64,000 nucleotides of DNA from Natronolimnobius sp. AArcel1 (GCF_011043775.1 NZ_JAAKXY010000003.1:310001-374000), one strand, 5' to 3'; positions 7,539-17,144 are shown, counted from the first letter of the stretch. The notes: generated by a model from the sequence alone, not told the origin. Program-made: numbers and translations.

Positions 7539-9794
7539 ATGGGACTCGACGAGGATTCACTCGACTATCATCGCACCGATCCGCCCGGGAAACTCGAGAT
7601 TTCGACGACGAAACCGACGAACACGCAGCGGGACCTCTCACTTGCGTACTCGCCCGGCGTCGCCGCACCATGTCTCGAGATCGACGCAGACGAACGCGAT
7701 GCCTACACGTACACGGCGAAGGGCAATCTCGTGGGCGTCGTCTCGAACGGCTCTGCAGTGCTCGGACTCGGTGATATCGGCGCACAGGCCTCCAAACCAG
7801 TCATGGAGGGGAAAGGCGTCCTTTTCAAGCGATTCGCTGACATTGATGTCTTCGACGTGGAACTCGACGAGGAAGACCCACACAAAATCGTCGACGCCGT
7901 CAAAATGATGGAGCCAACCTTCGGCGGCGTCAATCTCGAGGATATCAAAGCGCCGGAGTGTTTCACCATCGAAGAGCGCCTCCGCGAGGAAGCCGACATT
8001 CCGGTCTTCCACGATGACCAACACGGCACGGCAATCATCTCCGGAGCAGCCCTGCTCAACGCCGCCGACATCACCGGCAAAGACCTCGCGGATCTCGAGG
8101 TCGTCTTCTCGGGCGCTGGTGCGAGTGCAATCGCCTCGGCCCGCTTCTACGTCTCTCTCGGCGTCGAGAAAGAAAACATCACCATGTGTGACTCGACGGG
8201 GATTATCACCGAGAAACGCGCAGAAAACGGCGAACTCAACGAGTACAAAGAGCAGTTCGCTCGAGATCTGCCCGAAGGCGGACTTGGCGATGCAATGGAG
8301 GGCGCAGACGTCTTCGTCGGCCTCTCCGCTGGCGGTATTGTCTCTCAGGAGATGGTTCGTTCGATGGCGTCGGACCCAGTCCTCTTCGCGATGGCCAACC
8401 CTGATCCTGAAATCGGCTACGAGGACGCAAAGGAGGCCCGCGATGACACCGTCATCATGGCCACTGGCCGCTCTGACTATCCAAATCAGGTCAACAACGT
8501 TCTCGGTTTCCCCTTTATTTTCCGGGGCGCACTCGACGTGCGTGCAACCGAGATCAACGAGGCGATGAAAGTCGCCTGTGCCGAAGCGCTTGCCGAACTC
8601 GCCCGCGAGGACGTTCCTGACGCAGTTGTCAAAGCCTACGGCGACGACCCACTGCAGTTCGGTCCCGACTACATCATCCCGAAACCAGTCGACCCGCGCG
8701 TGCTCTTTCGCGTTGCACCCGCAGTCGCCAAGGCCGCGATGGACTCCGGCGCAGCCCGCGTCGACATGAACCTCGAGGAGTACGAAGAGGAACTCGAGGC
8801 GCGTCTCGGCAAGTCCCGTGAGATGATGCGTGTCGTCCTCAACAAGGCAAAGAGCGACCCGAAAACGGTCGCGCTGGCCGAAGGCGAGAACGAGAAGATG
8901 ATCCGCGCAGCCTACCAGATTCAAGAACAAGGTATCGCAGCCCCAATCCTAATCGGCGATGAGAGCGAGATTCGCCAGAGCGCAGCGAACCTCGGACTGG
9001 ACTTCGAGCCACAGGTTGCTGATCCATCGGCCGGTGACTACGACGAGTACGCCGAGCGACTGCACGAACTCCGCTCCCGAAAGGGGATTACACGAAGCGA
9101 GGCTGGCGAACTGATCGAGGGCGACTCGAACTACTTCGGCAGCGTGATGGTCGAACAGGGCGACGCCGACGCAATGCTGACCGGGCTCTCGCATCACTAT
9201 CCCTCTGCGCTGCGTCCACCGCTGCAGGTCATCGGCACCGCCGATGATGTCGACTACGCCGCTGGCGTCTACATGTTGACGTTCAAGAATCGCGTCGTCT
9301 TTATTGCAGACGCGACGGTCAATCAGGACCCCGATGAGGACGTCCTCGCCGAGGTCACCAAACAGACCGGCGACCTCGCCCGGCGGTTCAACATCGAGCC
9401 ACGCGCAGCCCTGTTGTCGTACTCGAACTTCGGCAGCGTCGACAACGAAGCCACGCGCAAACCGCGCCGCGCCGCACGCATGCTGCAGGACGACCCTGAG
9501 GTTGACTTCCCCGTTGATGGCGAAATGCAGGCCGACACGGCCGTCGTCGAGGACATTCTCGAGGGCACCTACGGCTTCTCGGACCTCGAGGAGCCAGCGA
9601 ACGTGCTCGTCTTCCCGAACCTCGAGTCGGGTAACATCGGCTACAAACTGCTCCAGCGACTCGGTGGTGCGGACGCCATCGGCCCGATGCTGGTCGGCAT
9701 GGACAAGCCGGTTCACGTCCTCCAGCGAGGCGATGAGGTCAAGGACATCGTCAATTTGGCTGGCGTTGCGGTTGTTGACGCACAGCAAGAGTAG
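7539..9794 (+). CDS. maeB: NADP-dependent malic enzyme fused to phosphate acetyltransferase-like domain
   Basis: The 751-residue protein decarboxylates malate to pyruvate, feeding gluconeogenesis and NADPH supply. The malic domain (about residues 10-420) shows '[11 protein letters not shown]', '[20 protein letters not shown]' (residues about 156-175) and the dinucleotide-binding '[12 protein letters not shown]'. The region after about residue 430 matches phosphotransacetylase ('[15 protein letters not shown]', '[13 protein letters not shown]', 'SYSNFGSV'). In MaeB-type enzymes this domain is regulatory and usually has no acetyltransferase activity. An earlier in-frame start at 7506 was rejected because the TATA-like box lies inside it. 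The length fits the MaeB class. The gene is divergent from coaD. Confidence 0.95.
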   Translation: MGLDEDSLDYHRTDPPGKLEISTTKPTNTQRDLSLAYSPGVAAPCLEIDADERDAYTYTAKGNLVGVVSNGSAVLGLGDIGAQASKPVMEGKGVLFKRFADIDVFDVELDEEDPHKIVDAVKMMEPTFGGVNLEDIKAPECFTIEERLREEADIPVFHDDQHGTAIISGAALLNAADITGKDLADLEVVFSGAGASAIASARFYVSLGVEKENITMCDSTGIITEKRAENGELNEYKEQFARDLPEGGLGDAMEGADVFVGLSAGGIVSQEMVRSMASDPVLFAMANPDPEIGYEDAKEARDDTVIMATGRSDYPNQVNNVLGFPFIFRGALDVRATEINEAMKVACAEALAELAREDVPDAVVKAYGDDPLQFGPDYIIPKPVDPRVLFRVAPAVAKAAMDSGAARVDMNLEEYEEELEARLGKSREMMRVVLNKAKSDPKTVALAEGENEKMIRAAYQIQEQGIAAPILIGDESEIRQSAANLGLDFEPQVADPSAGDYDEYAERLHELRSRKGITRSEAGELIEGDSNYFGSVMVEQGDADAMLTGLSHHYPSALRPPLQVIGTADDVDYAAGVYMLTFKNRVVFIADATVNQDPDEDVLAEVTKQTGDLARRFNIEPRAALLSYSNFGSVDNEATRKPRRAARMLQDDPEVDFPVDGEMQADTAVVEDILEGTYGFSDLEEPANVLVFPNLESGNIGYKLLQRLGGADAIGPMLVGMDKPVHVLQRGDEVKDIVNLAGVAVVDAQQE

Positions 9795-9850
9795 CACAGC
9801 ACCCGCGAGCGAACAGTGTGAGCGAGCGGCTTTCTGATGGAGATTTTTGA

Positions 9851-9875
9851 GGCCTCACGGGAAGGTCCCGAGGCC
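9851..9875. repeat. Hairpin between maeB and the propeller gene
   Basis: Two stacked perfect stems, GGCCT/AGGCC and CGGGA/TCCCG, with a 2-nt bulge and a 3-nt loop form a strong hairpin 57 bp after the maeB stop. The surrounding 9797-9912 stretch has the look of an intergenic sequence common in haloarchaeal genomes (GCGAGCGA... GAGCGAGCGG ... GATTTTTGAGG). It may act as a terminator or processing site for maeB; no reading frame is supported here. Confidence 0.4.
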
Positions 9876-9922
9876 AGCGAGTAAGCAAAGCTAAGAACTG
9901 AGAGACGTAACCGATCAGCCAT

Positions 9923-11350
9923 ATGCATGATCGGCCTCTCGAGCCCCAACGGACTCGAGCCGGGGAAAGCGACCGTGGTGCTCGCCCGTCTCGACGACGG
10001 CTGCTTGCCACCCTCGGGGCCGCTAGCATCGCTGGAGTCAGCGGGAGTACGCTCGTTGCCGGTCGGTCGATCCCCGACTGCACTCGAGTGCTTGATGACG
10101 CTGCGGACGCGCCTCGAGCGACGCCACAGCCGGTCGATGACGACGTGTCGATGTTCCGGCGCGGAGTGCGCCGGTACGGCTACTACCCCGAGGAAACCGT
10201 GCCGGACGAGGTTCGCGTCGACTGGTCGGTTCCGGTGAACGAAATCGGCCATACGGCGGCGAAATCGACGCCGCGGCCGACGCCGGACGGCGAAACGGTG
10301 CTCATCGCAAGCGACACCGGAGAAATTCACGCGGTGACGCCCGAGGGCGAGCGCCGGTGGACGCTCGAGACCGGTGCTGGAAACAGCCTTGGCTTTCATG
10401 GAACACCCGCAATCGTCGGTGAAACGGCCTACATCGGCGGCTACGATGGGGCATGCTACGCGGTCGATATTCCCACTGGTGAACTGATCTGGCGCACGAG
10501 CGCCCGCGAATTCGGCGGCTCGATTGCGATTGGCTCGAGTCCGGCCTACATCGACGGAACCCTCTACCTGCTCGCGGAGTACTCCAATCCAGCGAGTGGT
10601 GCGCTCTGGGAACTCGAGGCCGAAACGGGCGCGACGACCTGGAGCGACGACGACATCTGGGGGATGCCCCATCCCTCGCCGGCGATCGACTGCGAGGCGG
10701 GCCGACTCGTGTCGGGCTCAAACGACGGCGTTGTCTACTGCTGGGAGTTCCCCTCGCTCGAGCGCGCCTGGACGTTTCAGGCTGGCGGCGAGGACGGTCC
10801 GGACGGGGACGAGATGGCCGACGGACAGTTCCACCTCGGCGCGGAGATCAAGGGCACAACCCCAGTCTACGACGGCGCAGTCTTCGTCGGTTCGTGGGAC
10901 GGGCGTTTCTATCGACTCGATCTCGAGGACGGAACCGAGGAGTGGGCGTTCGAAACAGGACGGGTGATTATGTCGAATCCAGCCGTCGATCCCGACGAGG
11001 GCGTCGTCTACGTCGGCAGCGACGATAACCACGTCTATGCACTCGAGGCTGAGACGGGCAACGAACTGTGGTCGGCGAACGTTCACGGTACCGTCATCGG
11101 TTCGCTCACCGCAACTGCTGAAACGATTCTGGTTGGCTCCTACGACAGCCATCTCTACGCACTCGAGAAAGCCACCGGCGAGCGTCGGTGGCGCGTCGAG
11201 AATCGCGGGCATGTGACGAGTGGGGCGATTCCTCGAGATGGGCGGATCTACTACGCCGAACGGGGCGTCTTTTCGAACTACTACGATGACGACGCGGAGA
11301 CAGTGTTCGAGGAACCGGGTCATGCCTACTGTCTGGTCGCCGATGAGTGA
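9923..11350 (+). CDS. Tat-exported PQQ-type beta-propeller protein
   Basis: The 475-residue product starts with a twin-arginine signal ('SRRRLLATLGAA', residues 23-34, then 'SIAGVSGS'), so it is exported folded. The mature part consists of repeating blades with the PQQ-repeat signature: 'GEIHAVTPEGERRWTLETG', 'GACYAVDIPTGELIWRT', 'GRFYRLDLEDGTEEWAFETG' and 'HVYALEAETGNELWSANV' (each about 40 residues apart). About seven to eight blades are visible. Such propellers can be quinoprotein dehydrogenases or BamB-like scaffolds; no PQQ-binding acidic triad can be judged by eye, so an enzymatic role is uncertain. It is a single gene between maeB and rps8e. Confidence 0.88.
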   Translation: MHDRPLEPQRTRAGESDRGARPSRRRLLATLGAASIAGVSGSTLVAGRSIPDCTRVLDDAADAPRATPQPVDDDVSMFRRGVRRYGYYPEETVPDEVRVDWSVPVNEIGHTAAKSTPRPTPDGETVLIASDTGEIHAVTPEGERRWTLETGAGNSLGFHGTPAIVGETAYIGGYDGACYAVDIPTGELIWRTSAREFGGSIAIGSSPAYIDGTLYLLAEYSNPASGALWELEAETGATTWSDDDIWGMPHPSPAIDCEAGRLVSGSNDGVVYCWEFPSLERAWTFQAGGEDGPDGDEMADGQFHLGAEIKGTTPVYDGAVFVGSWDGRFYRLDLEDGTEEWAFETGRVIMSNPAVDPDEGVVYVGSDDNHVYALEAETGNELWSANVHGTVIGSLTATAETILVGSYDSHLYALEKATGERRWRVENRGHVTSGAIPRDGRIYYAERGVFSNYYDDDAETVFEEPGHAYCLVADE

Positions 11351-11426
11351 CGGGTTTTCAGCAGTCTCGAGTGTGTAGACACGACGCAGGGGGTGTTCTG
11401 AACCCGTCAGCACGAAAGCGTGCATT

Positions 11427-11434
11427 CAAGTATT
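11427..11434 (+). promoter_or_regulatory. TATA-like box of rps8e
   Basis: CAAGTATT is centred 25 nt before the ATG at 11455, supporting a leaderless rps8e transcript and that start over an in-frame one at 11347. Confidence 0.4.
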
Positions 11435-11454
11435 CGCCCCGACTGATTTCGGGT

Positions 11455-11826
11455 ATGCAAGATCAGGGACGCTCTACGCGCAAGCGTACCGGCGGTCGAC
11501 TGAAGAACGTTCGAAACACTCGCAAAGACGAACTCGGACGTCTCCCCACCGAAACAGAAGTCGGTGAACCACGCTTCCGAACGGTTGCTGTCCACGGCAA
11601 CGGTACCAAGACGCGTGCGCTCGCAACCAACGTTGCAAGCGTCAACAAAGGTGACGAGACGGTCGCAGCCGAGATTGATGACGTCGTGGAGAACGACGCC
11701 AACCCGAACTACGTTCGCCGAAACATCATCACGAAGGGTGCAATCATCGAAACCTCCGAAGGCCGCGCCCGCGTTCAGTCGCGTCCCGGCCAGACCGGAC
11801 AGGTCAACGCCATCTCGCTCGAGTAA
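11455..11826 (+). CDS. rps8e: 30S ribosomal protein S8e
   Basis: The 123-residue protein is the archaeal/eukaryotic small-subunit protein S8e. It begins with the typical 'QGRSTRKRTGGRL' segment (residues 4-16) and contains 'NPNYVRRNIITKGAIIET' (about residues 83-100) and the C-terminal 'SRPGQTGQVNA'. An upstream in-frame extension to 11347 has no family counterpart and is rejected. It is not part of a ribosomal operon here: the propeller gene precedes it and a universal stress gene follows, both more than 100 bp away. Confidence 0.97.
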   Translation: MQDQGRSTRKRTGGRLKNVRNTRKDELGRLPTETEVGEPRFRTVAVHGNGTKTRALATNVASVNKGDETVAAEIDDVVENDANPNYVRRNIITKGAIIETSEGRARVQSRPGQTGQVNAISLE

Positions 11827-11865
11827 GTCGATTCCCGCGACCAGCGATCGAAAACAGCGTATGAT

Positions 11866-11888
11866 GCATCCGCGTTTTCTGCGGATGC
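11866..11888. repeat. 8-bp perfect hairpin between rps8e and the Usp gene
   Basis: GCATCCGC and GCGGATGC are perfect complements separated by 7 nt (GTTTTCT), 40 bp after the rps8e stop. The T-rich loop and position suggest a transcript end or processing structure, but there is no T-run after the stem. Confidence 0.35.
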
Positions 11889-12065
11889 GTTGGAACGACA
11901 AAGAGCGTGGCGTCTCTCTATCGCCGCTGTTGAGACGATCCATACATTGATCCCACACCCCTCAGAAGTGCAGTGACCGTGAGTGGCTATGCGAGCGCGG
12001 CGTTGGGCATCCGTGTAGTCCGCAGTCCCACAGCGCTCATATCGGATGCGCTCACTAGTTGACGT

Positions 12066-12530
12066 ATGCCAATCGTTGCAGCCGTCGATCAGTCCGAGCG
12101 AGCGGCCATTGTTGTCGAACAGGCCGCGGATCTCGCCAAGAAATATGAGACGGAACTTCACGTGCTCCACGTCGGACACCCAACCAGTGACTTCACCGAG
12201 GTGTCCGCAGATGCCATGCGCGAGAAACACGAAATCACAGCGAAGTCGACAATCGAGAAAACACAGAAGGCTGCGACGGCAGTCGCACGCGAAATTGCGG
12301 AGATGGTTGATGGCCTCGAGGAAACTGATTACGAACCGGTTGGACTAGTTGGTGATCCAGCGGAGGTTATTCGGTCGTATGCGACGGAACACGACGCAAA
12401 GTACATCGTCGTCTGTGGCCGACATCGACGACCAATTGGTCAGGCGCTGTTTGGTAGCGTCACCCAGGCGTTGCTGTTGAACGCGAACCGTCCTGTCGTT
12501 GCTGTGCCGTACGAGGAGACAGAAACCTGA
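12066..12530 (+). CDS. Universal stress protein, UspA family
   Basis: The 154-residue single-domain protein has the Usp fold: an N-terminal 'IVAAVDQSERA' strand-loop, 'LHVLHV' strand, and near the C-terminus the ATP-binding pattern G-2x-G-9x-G(S/T), here around 'GRHRRPIGQALFGSVTQ' (about residues 120-136). These proteins bind ATP or act in stress responses; the exact role in haloarchaea is not defined by sequence. It is a single gene between rps8e and a small membrane protein. Confidence 0.92.
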   Translation: MPIVAAVDQSERAAIVVEQAADLAKKYETELHVLHVGHPTSDFTEVSADAMREKHEITAKSTIEKTQKAATAVAREIAEMVDGLEETDYEPVGLVGDPAEVIRSYATEHDAKYIVVCGRHRRPIGQALFGSVTQALLLNANRPVVAVPYEETET

Positions 12531-12605
12531 ACGACGTTTCAATCAATATATAAGAACGCTCACCTGGACGACGGGCCCGGGAGGGACGTGTCGCTATCGA
12601 GATAG

Positions 12606-12612
12606 CATTATT
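12606..12612 (+). promoter_or_regulatory. TATA-like box of the small membrane protein gene
   Basis: CATTATT(A) is centred about 27 nt upstream of the ATG at 12637, consistent with a leaderless transcript. Confidence 0.45.
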
Positions 12613-12636
12613 AGGCTTCGGATGTAGCACCCGACT

Positions 12637-12954
12637 ATGCCGACTATCTTCGCTGGATTCGTCTCAATCGCGATTATACTCGCGGGCGTCCTCTGTTGGT
12701 ACGAGTACACGCTCTATACGGACGACGAGAAGGCTCGAGCACCGGGCTTAGTGCGGGTCTACCTCGGAATTACGGCCCTGATGTTTGTCGCTGGACTCGG
12801 TGGCCTTACACTCACACTTGTGGCGTCCGGCTGGGAATGGCTGTTACTCGGCGTTATCGGTATTCTCGCTGCGGCATCGTCTATCATCCAATCGCGCCTG
12901 CACGACCGCATGGGCCTCGATCAGAGCCCGTTCCTCGAGCGCGTGCTCAAATAG
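12637..12954 (+). CDS. Small three-span membrane protein of unknown function
   Basis: The 105-residue protein has three hydrophobic stretches (about residues 4-22, 42-64 and 68-85) separated by short charged loops; the second loop carries 'TDDEKARAPG'. No known domain is recognised. It is convergent with the AbrB-PhoU gene, whose stop lies only 17 bp away, and follows the Usp gene by 106 bp with its own TATA-like box. Unknown role; the composition and promoter make it a credible gene. Confidence 0.75.
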   Translation: MPTIFAGFVSIAIILAGVLCWYEYTLYTDDEKARAPGLVRVYLGITALMFVAGLGGLTLTLVASGWEWLLLGVIGILAAASSIIQSRLHDRMGLDQSPFLERVLK

Positions 12955-12970
12955 TTACGGACGGGTGCGG

Positions 12971-13966
12971 CTATGGACGAGGTGCGGCCTTTTGTAACGC
13001 TGTTTCAGCAATATTCCCGCCGTAGTCAGCACTTCGAGAGAGTGAGTCGACGATCAGCCCGAGCGACTGGGCCTGGACCGGCTCGAGGTCTCGAAGCATA
13101 TCGTCGATCGTTCTGGTGTGTTCGTCAATCTCGAGGACGGCCTCGCGGGCGGCGTGGCCGAGTCGATTCGCTTCTTCGGGTTCGTCGGCAACAAGTGCAT
13201 CCATCGCCTTCGTGAGCACGTCGGAGGCGTCAGCGTGGAGCGCAGCGAGTGCGTCAGCCACCGACTCAGGGATATCATCGAGTTTGAGCGCGAGATTGCT
13301 GAGTTTGGCGGCGTGGTCGGCCACGCGCTCGAGTTGGCGCGCACTCGAGTGGTAGTCGAAACAGTCCTCGCGGGGGAGACCAAGTTCCTCGGCTGCTCGC
13401 GGTGAGCGAAGCGTTGCCCGGAAAATCCGGGAGACGACGAGCCAGAGGCGGTCGACGTCGTCGTCGCGTTCGATCACGTCGCGAGCGATGTCGTCGTCGT
13501 TTTCGACGAGCGCGGTGACGGCATCCTCGAGCATCGACGTTGCGATCAGACGCATTCGCGAGACAGCGTTGACAATCGACAGCTCCGAGGAGTCGAGCAG
13601 ATCCTGAATAACGACGCTGTCAGTCGTCTCCTCGAGTACTTCGACGCCGACCAGACTCTGCGTGGCGTCTCGAATGGCACGGCGTTGATCCGTCGTGATT
13701 CGACTGGCCTCGAGTCGGATGATGTCGAAGCCGCTGACGTACATCGTCATAACCGCACGCGTCAGGCGCTCGTCCTCGAGATCCGAGACATCGAGCGTTC
13801 CTTCCTGGCGCTCGGTTTCGTTACGCGGTGTGACCAACAGCGCGTCGTCTTCTGGATACAGTTCAACGGTGGACCCGGAACTGACGTCGTTGGCCGTGGC
13901 CCAGCCTTTCGGCAACGAGACGGTATACGTCGACCCACCTGTCACTTGGACTTTCCGCGTCTCCAT
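12971..13966 (-). CDS. PhoU-domain phosphate regulator with N-terminal AbrB-type domain
   Basis: The 331-residue protein begins with a SpoVT/AbrB-like DNA-binding swapped hairpin ('TRKVQVTGGSTYTVSLPKGWA', residues 3-23 region). It continues into a PhoU-type helical domain (about residues 115-325) with the repeated pattern 'VADHAAKLSNLALKLDDIP' and 'ADYGGNIAETAL'. In this fusion class the PhoU part is thought to sense the Pst transporter or metal state while the AbrB part binds DNA. An in-frame ATG at 13990 was rejected because the TATA box at 13991-13997 is 28 nt from the ATG at 13966. It is divergent from pstS across about 200 bp, which points to control of the pst genes. Confidence 0.9.
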   Translation of the reverse strand: METRKVQVTGGSTYTVSLPKGWATANDVSSGSTVELYPEDDALLVTPRNETERQEGTLDVSDLEDERLTRAVMTMYVSGFDIIRLEASRITTDQRRAIRDATQSLVGVEVLEETTDSVVIQDLLDSSELSIVNAVSRMRLIATSMLEDAVTALVENDDDIARDVIERDDDVDRLWLVVSRIFRATLRSPRAAEELGLPREDCFDYHSSARQLERVADHAAKLSNLALKLDDIPESVADALAALHADASDVLTKAMDALVADEPEEANRLGHAAREAVLEIDEHTRTIDDMLRDLEPVQAQSLGLIVDSLSRSADYGGNIAETALQKAAPRP

Positions 13967-13990
13967 AGCTCCCGGTTGCGGGCCGATCAC

Positions 13991-13997
13991 TATAAAT
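13991..13997 (-). promoter_or_regulatory. TATA box of the AbrB-PhoU regulator
   Basis: TATAAAT (plus reading) is centred 28 nt upstream of the ATG at 13966 and fixes that start as leaderless. Confidence 0.6.
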
Positions 13998-14004
13998 CCA
14001 GCAG

Positions 14005-14016
14005 AATCTATAGATT
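14005..14016. promoter_or_regulatory. 12-bp perfect palindrome in the phoU/pstS intergenic region
   Basis: AATCTATAGATT is a perfect palindrome located directly upstream of the TATA box of the AbrB-PhoU gene, where a dimeric regulator could overlap the TFB recognition region. It is a candidate autoregulatory operator; no binding data exist. Confidence 0.4.
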
Positions 14017-14105
14017 GCTATCGTCGAATATGTTGTTCGGAGCGGCTATAACGACCGTTCTCTGCCGAGATTTCTCTTGAGGCCTAGGGTGCTAACCGTT
14101 CACCT

Positions 14106-14133
14106 ACATAGCAGTATATAGTAAACATAGTAG
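14106..14133 (+). promoter_or_regulatory. Direct repeats upstream of the pstS TATA box
   Basis: ACATAGCAG (14106-14114) and ACATAGTAG (14125-14133) are near-identical 9-mers with a 19-bp period, about two helical turns. They end 3 bp before the presumed pstS TATA box. The position fits an activator or repressor site for phosphate control (inference). Confidence 0.45.
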
Positions 14134-14135
14134 GG

Positions 14136-14142
14136 TATTTAG
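14136..14142 (+). promoter_or_regulatory. TATA-like box of the pstSCA operon
   Basis: TATTTAG is centred about 26-29 nt upstream of the two alternative pstS start codons, GTG at 14165 and ATG at 14168. Confidence 0.5.
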
Positions 14143-14167
14143 AGACAATATCCTCTCTAGGTGAGTG

Positions 14168-15181
14168 ATGGGAAACGAGCCGATAACTGGCAACGCTGAC
14201 AGTGGGCACTCGCTCACTCGGCGGCGTGCATTACTCGGCGCCGCCGGAACCGCGTTTGCGGGGCTTGCGGGATGTATCACCCGCGGCGAGGACAGCGGCC
14301 TCGAGGGCGAGATTCGGATCGACGGTTCGAATACGTTGTTACCGAACAGCGCGCTCGTTTCCGAACTGTTCATGTGGGACAATAATCAAGTTCGGATTTC
14401 AGTCAGTGGCTCAGGGACTGGAGCCGGGTTTCAGCAGTTCTGTCGCGACGAAACCGACTTACAGAACGCCAGCCGTGAAATTAGTGACGATGAGCAGAGC
14501 CAGTGTGCAGAAAACGACGTTGACTGGCTCGAACTGGACGTAGTCATGGACGGGATTGCGATTATCAAGCATCCGGACAACACGTGGTGTGACGAACTCA
14601 CCGTTGACGAACTTAATCAGTTGTGGGGGCGTGGCTCAGACATCGACACGTGGGCAGACCTCGATGACGACTGGCCGGACGAAGAGATCTCGTTCTATGG
14701 CCGGGATGCCGCCTCAGGAACGTACGACTACTTCACTGAGCAGATCAACGGTGCCGTTGGCAACATTCGGGACGATTACAGCGGTTCGCCGGACACGAAC
14801 AACATCGTTCGTGGCGTCCGTGGCAACGAACATGCCATCGGCTTTGCCGGTGCGGGCTACTACGAAGAAAACAGTGACGACCTCGAGTTGATCGAGGTCT
14901 ACAACGGCAACGAGTACGTTGCGCCGACCGACGAAAGCATCCAGGCCGCAGAGGACGAAGAGGGGATGGACGATGTCGAACCCTATCTCCCGCTTTCGAG
15001 GCCGATGTATCTCTACGTTCGGACACCAGCACTCGAGCGGCCAGCCTTCCGCGAGTTTGTTCGGTTTTATCTCGAAAACACGCAGGAAACGGCGAGTGAC
15101 GTTGGTTTCTATCCGGTTCCGGATGCCACGATTGACGAACAACGCGAGGAACTCGAGGCGGCAATTGAGGAGCATGCATGA
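14168..15181 (+). CDS. pstS: Phosphate ABC transporter substrate-binding lipoprotein
   Basis: The 337-residue protein binds phosphate outside the cell for the Pst transporter. It has a Tat signal (Arg18-20, 'LTRRRALLG') and lipobox ending in Cys36 ('LAGC'). The PstS fold shows 'IRIDGSNTLLPNSALVSELF', 'SGSGTGAGFQQFC' and 'GRDAASGTYDYF' segments that form the anion-binding loops. A GTG three bases upstream would add one Met; the ATG at 14168 is chosen. The stop overlaps the pstC start by 4 bp, so the genes are translationally coupled. The upstream region holds candidate phosphate-control sites. Confidence 0.94.
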   Translation: MGNEPITGNADSGHSLTRRRALLGAAGTAFAGLAGCITRGEDSGLEGEIRIDGSNTLLPNSALVSELFMWDNNQVRISVSGSGTGAGFQQFCRDETDLQNASREISDDEQSQCAENDVDWLELDVVMDGIAIIKHPDNTWCDELTVDELNQLWGRGSDIDTWADLDDDWPDEEISFYGRDAASGTYDYFTEQINGAVGNIRDDYSGSPDTNNIVRGVRGNEHAIGFAGAGYYEENSDDLELIEVYNGNEYVAPTDESIQAAEDEEGMDDVEPYLPLSRPMYLYVRTPALERPAFREFVRFYLENTQETASDVGFYPVPDATIDEQREELEAAIEEHA

Positions 15182-16125
15182 GTACAGACACTGAACCGAT
15201 GGATCTGAGTCGGGATGGCAACGACGTGGGGACGCTCGGTGATCGGCTTGCACGCTATATTTTCTTTGCGTGTGCGTTTGTCACGGTCGCGACGACGCTT
15301 GCGATCATCGTCGTTTTAGTCGATGGGGCGTTCGATTTCTTCTCACAGGTTTCGCTCGTCGAGTTTTTCACCGAGACAAACTGGTCACCGCGGGCCGCAG
15401 ACGATCCGAGCTTTGGTGTCTTGCCGCTGGTCTGGGGGACGCTCATGATCACCGTTGGGGCGGCCCTGATTGCGATTCCAGTCGGGACGCTGACGGCGAT
15501 TTACCTCTCCGAGTACGCGGATCCTCGCGTTCGAAAGGTCGCAAAGCCGACGCTCGAGATTCTCGCGGGGATTCCGACGATTGTCTATGGCTTCTTCGCA
15601 ATTTCGTTTATTACGCCGATCTTACAGAGTGCAAGCGGTCAGATCTGGTTTATTCCGGTTCCGGACACCTTCAACGCGGCTGCTGGTGCGATCGTCGTCG
15701 GGATTATGATTATCCCGATGGTGTCCTCAATTTCCGAGGATGCGATGTCGGCGGTGCCTGACTCGCTTCGAAATGCGGCCTACGGGTTGGGGGCGACAAA
15801 GTTCGAGGTGTCGACACAGGTTGTCCTTCCCGCGTCGTTGTCAGGGATCATGGCGGCGTACATCCTTGCGATTTCGCGGGCAATTGGTGAGACGATGGCA
15901 GTCACGCTCGCTGCAGGGGCGCTGCCTCAGATGACGAGTAACCCGTTCGAAGAGATTCAGACGATGACAGCGTACATGGTCGAGATCGGAACCGGTGACG
16001 CCTCGGTTGGCTCAATTGGGTATCAGAGTCTGTTCGCAATCGGGTTGACACTGTTCGTGATGACGTTCCTGATGAACGTCTTCAGTATGTGGATTCGGTC
16101 GCGCTACCGGGAGGAGTACCAATGA
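15178..16125 (+). CDS. pstC: Phosphate ABC transporter permease PstC
   Basis: The 315-residue inner component has six or so membrane spans and the binding-protein-dependent permease loop in '[16 protein letters not shown]' (about residues 232-247), which contacts the ATPase. '[17 protein letters not shown]' is the classic PstC segment. It overlaps pstS and pstA by 4 bp each (ATGA). It imports inorganic phosphate together with PstA and an ATPase, but the PstB gene is not beside it. Confidence 0.95.
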   Translation: MSTDTEPMDLSRDGNDVGTLGDRLARYIFFACAFVTVATTLAIIVVLVDGAFDFFSQVSLVEFFTETNWSPRAADDPSFGVLPLVWGTLMITVGAALIAIPVGTLTAIYLSEYADPRVRKVAKPTLEILAGIPTIVYGFFAISFITPILQSASGQIWFIPVPDTFNAAAGAIVVGIMIIPMVSSISEDAMSAVPDSLRNAAYGLGATKFEVSTQVVLPASLSGIMAAYILAISRAIGETMAVTLAAGALPQMTSNPFEEIQTMTAYMVEIGTGDASVGSIGYQSLFAIGLTLFVMTFLMNVFSMWIRSRYREEYQ

Positions 16126-17063
16126 GTACGCAGACAGCAGACGAAGCGGACGAGTTCGAGTTCGACGAGTCAGCAGTCAAGCGCAAACGCCAGCTCGGGA
16201 AGGTCTTCCTTGGGCTGTGTTTCGCCGCGACGATGGTCGGCGTCGTTGCCCTCATCGCCCTGCTGTACGATGTCGTTAGCGAGGCCTGGGGGTGGCTCAC
16301 CTGGGAGTTTTTGACCTATCCGCCGTCCCAGGTTGTCGAACACTACAACCCGGCGAACTACGGTGATCTGCCGACCGGCCCCGGTGGGATGTATCCAATG
16401 ATCGTCGGCTCGATCTACCTGATCATCCTCACCGCCATCTTCACCCTCTTTTTGGGGGTCGGCGCGGCGATCTACTTAGAGGAGTACGCGCCTGATAGCC
16501 TCCTCACTCGATTTATCGAGGCGAATATTTCGAATCTTGCGGGAGTACCCTCGATCGTGTACGGACTGCTCGGGCTTGCCGTGTTCGTCCGGGCGATGCA
16601 AACCGGAGCGAGCCTCATCGCCGGTGCGCTGACGCTGACGCTCCTCATTTTGCCAATCGTTATCGTTCAGTCCCAAGAGTCACTGCGCGCGGTTCCGGAC
16701 TCGATGCGTCAGGCTTCCTACGGTGCCGGAGCGACGAAATGGCAAACGATTCGCAACGTTGTCCTTCCCGAAGCAGTTCCGGGAATCATGACCGGAATTA
16801 TTCTTTCGCTCTCTCGAGCGATTGGTGAGACCGCACCGATTCTGATGGTCGGTGCGGCGACGACGCTGTTTGCACCGCCGTCGCTGACTGATCCGAGCGG
16901 GCCGTTCGGTGCGATGCCGATGCAAATTTTCGAGTGGGCAAAGTTACCAGAGGAGAACTTCCAGCACGTCGCGGCAGCCGGGATTGTCGTCTTGTTGACC
17001 CTGCTGTTGCTGATGAACGCCGTCGCGATCTACATCCGGAATAAGTACGACCCGCGTGGCTGA
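16122..17063 (+). CDS. pstA: Phosphate ABC transporter permease PstA
   Basis: The 313-residue permease has a charged cytoplasmic N-terminus (residues 1-28), about six spans and the coupling loop '[18 protein letters not shown]' (about residues 235-252). '[22 protein letters not shown]' is typical of PstA. The ATG at 16122 overlaps the pstC stop and is preferred over an in-frame start 11 codons upstream inside pstC. It is the last gene of the pst cluster here; a histidine kinase gene with its own TATA-like box follows after 110 bp, so pstB must lie elsewhere or be supplied by another transporter. Confidence 0.95.
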   Translation: MSTQTADEADEFEFDESAVKRKRQLGKVFLGLCFAATMVGVVALIALLYDVVSEAWGWLTWEFLTYPPSQVVEHYNPANYGDLPTGPGGMYPMIVGSIYLIILTAIFTLFLGVGAAIYLEEYAPDSLLTRFIEANISNLAGVPSIVYGLLGLAVFVRAMQTGASLIAGALTLTLLILPIVIVQSQESLRAVPDSMRQASYGAGATKWQTIRNVVLPEAVPGIMTGIILSLSRAIGETAPILMVGAATTLFAPPSLTDPSGPFGAMPMQIFEWAKLPEENFQHVAAAGIVVLLTLLLLMNAVAIYIRNKYDPRG

Positions 17064-17144
17064 CGTGGACGTTTTTCGCTGAGTGATGCACTGTTACTAT
17101 TTGGCGGTATCCCGTCGTATACCACCAGTGAACGCTGCGGAGGG

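Noticed and set aside
7638..8930. 430-codon frame opposite maeB
   Set aside because: Shadow of the malic enzyme, with no family features.
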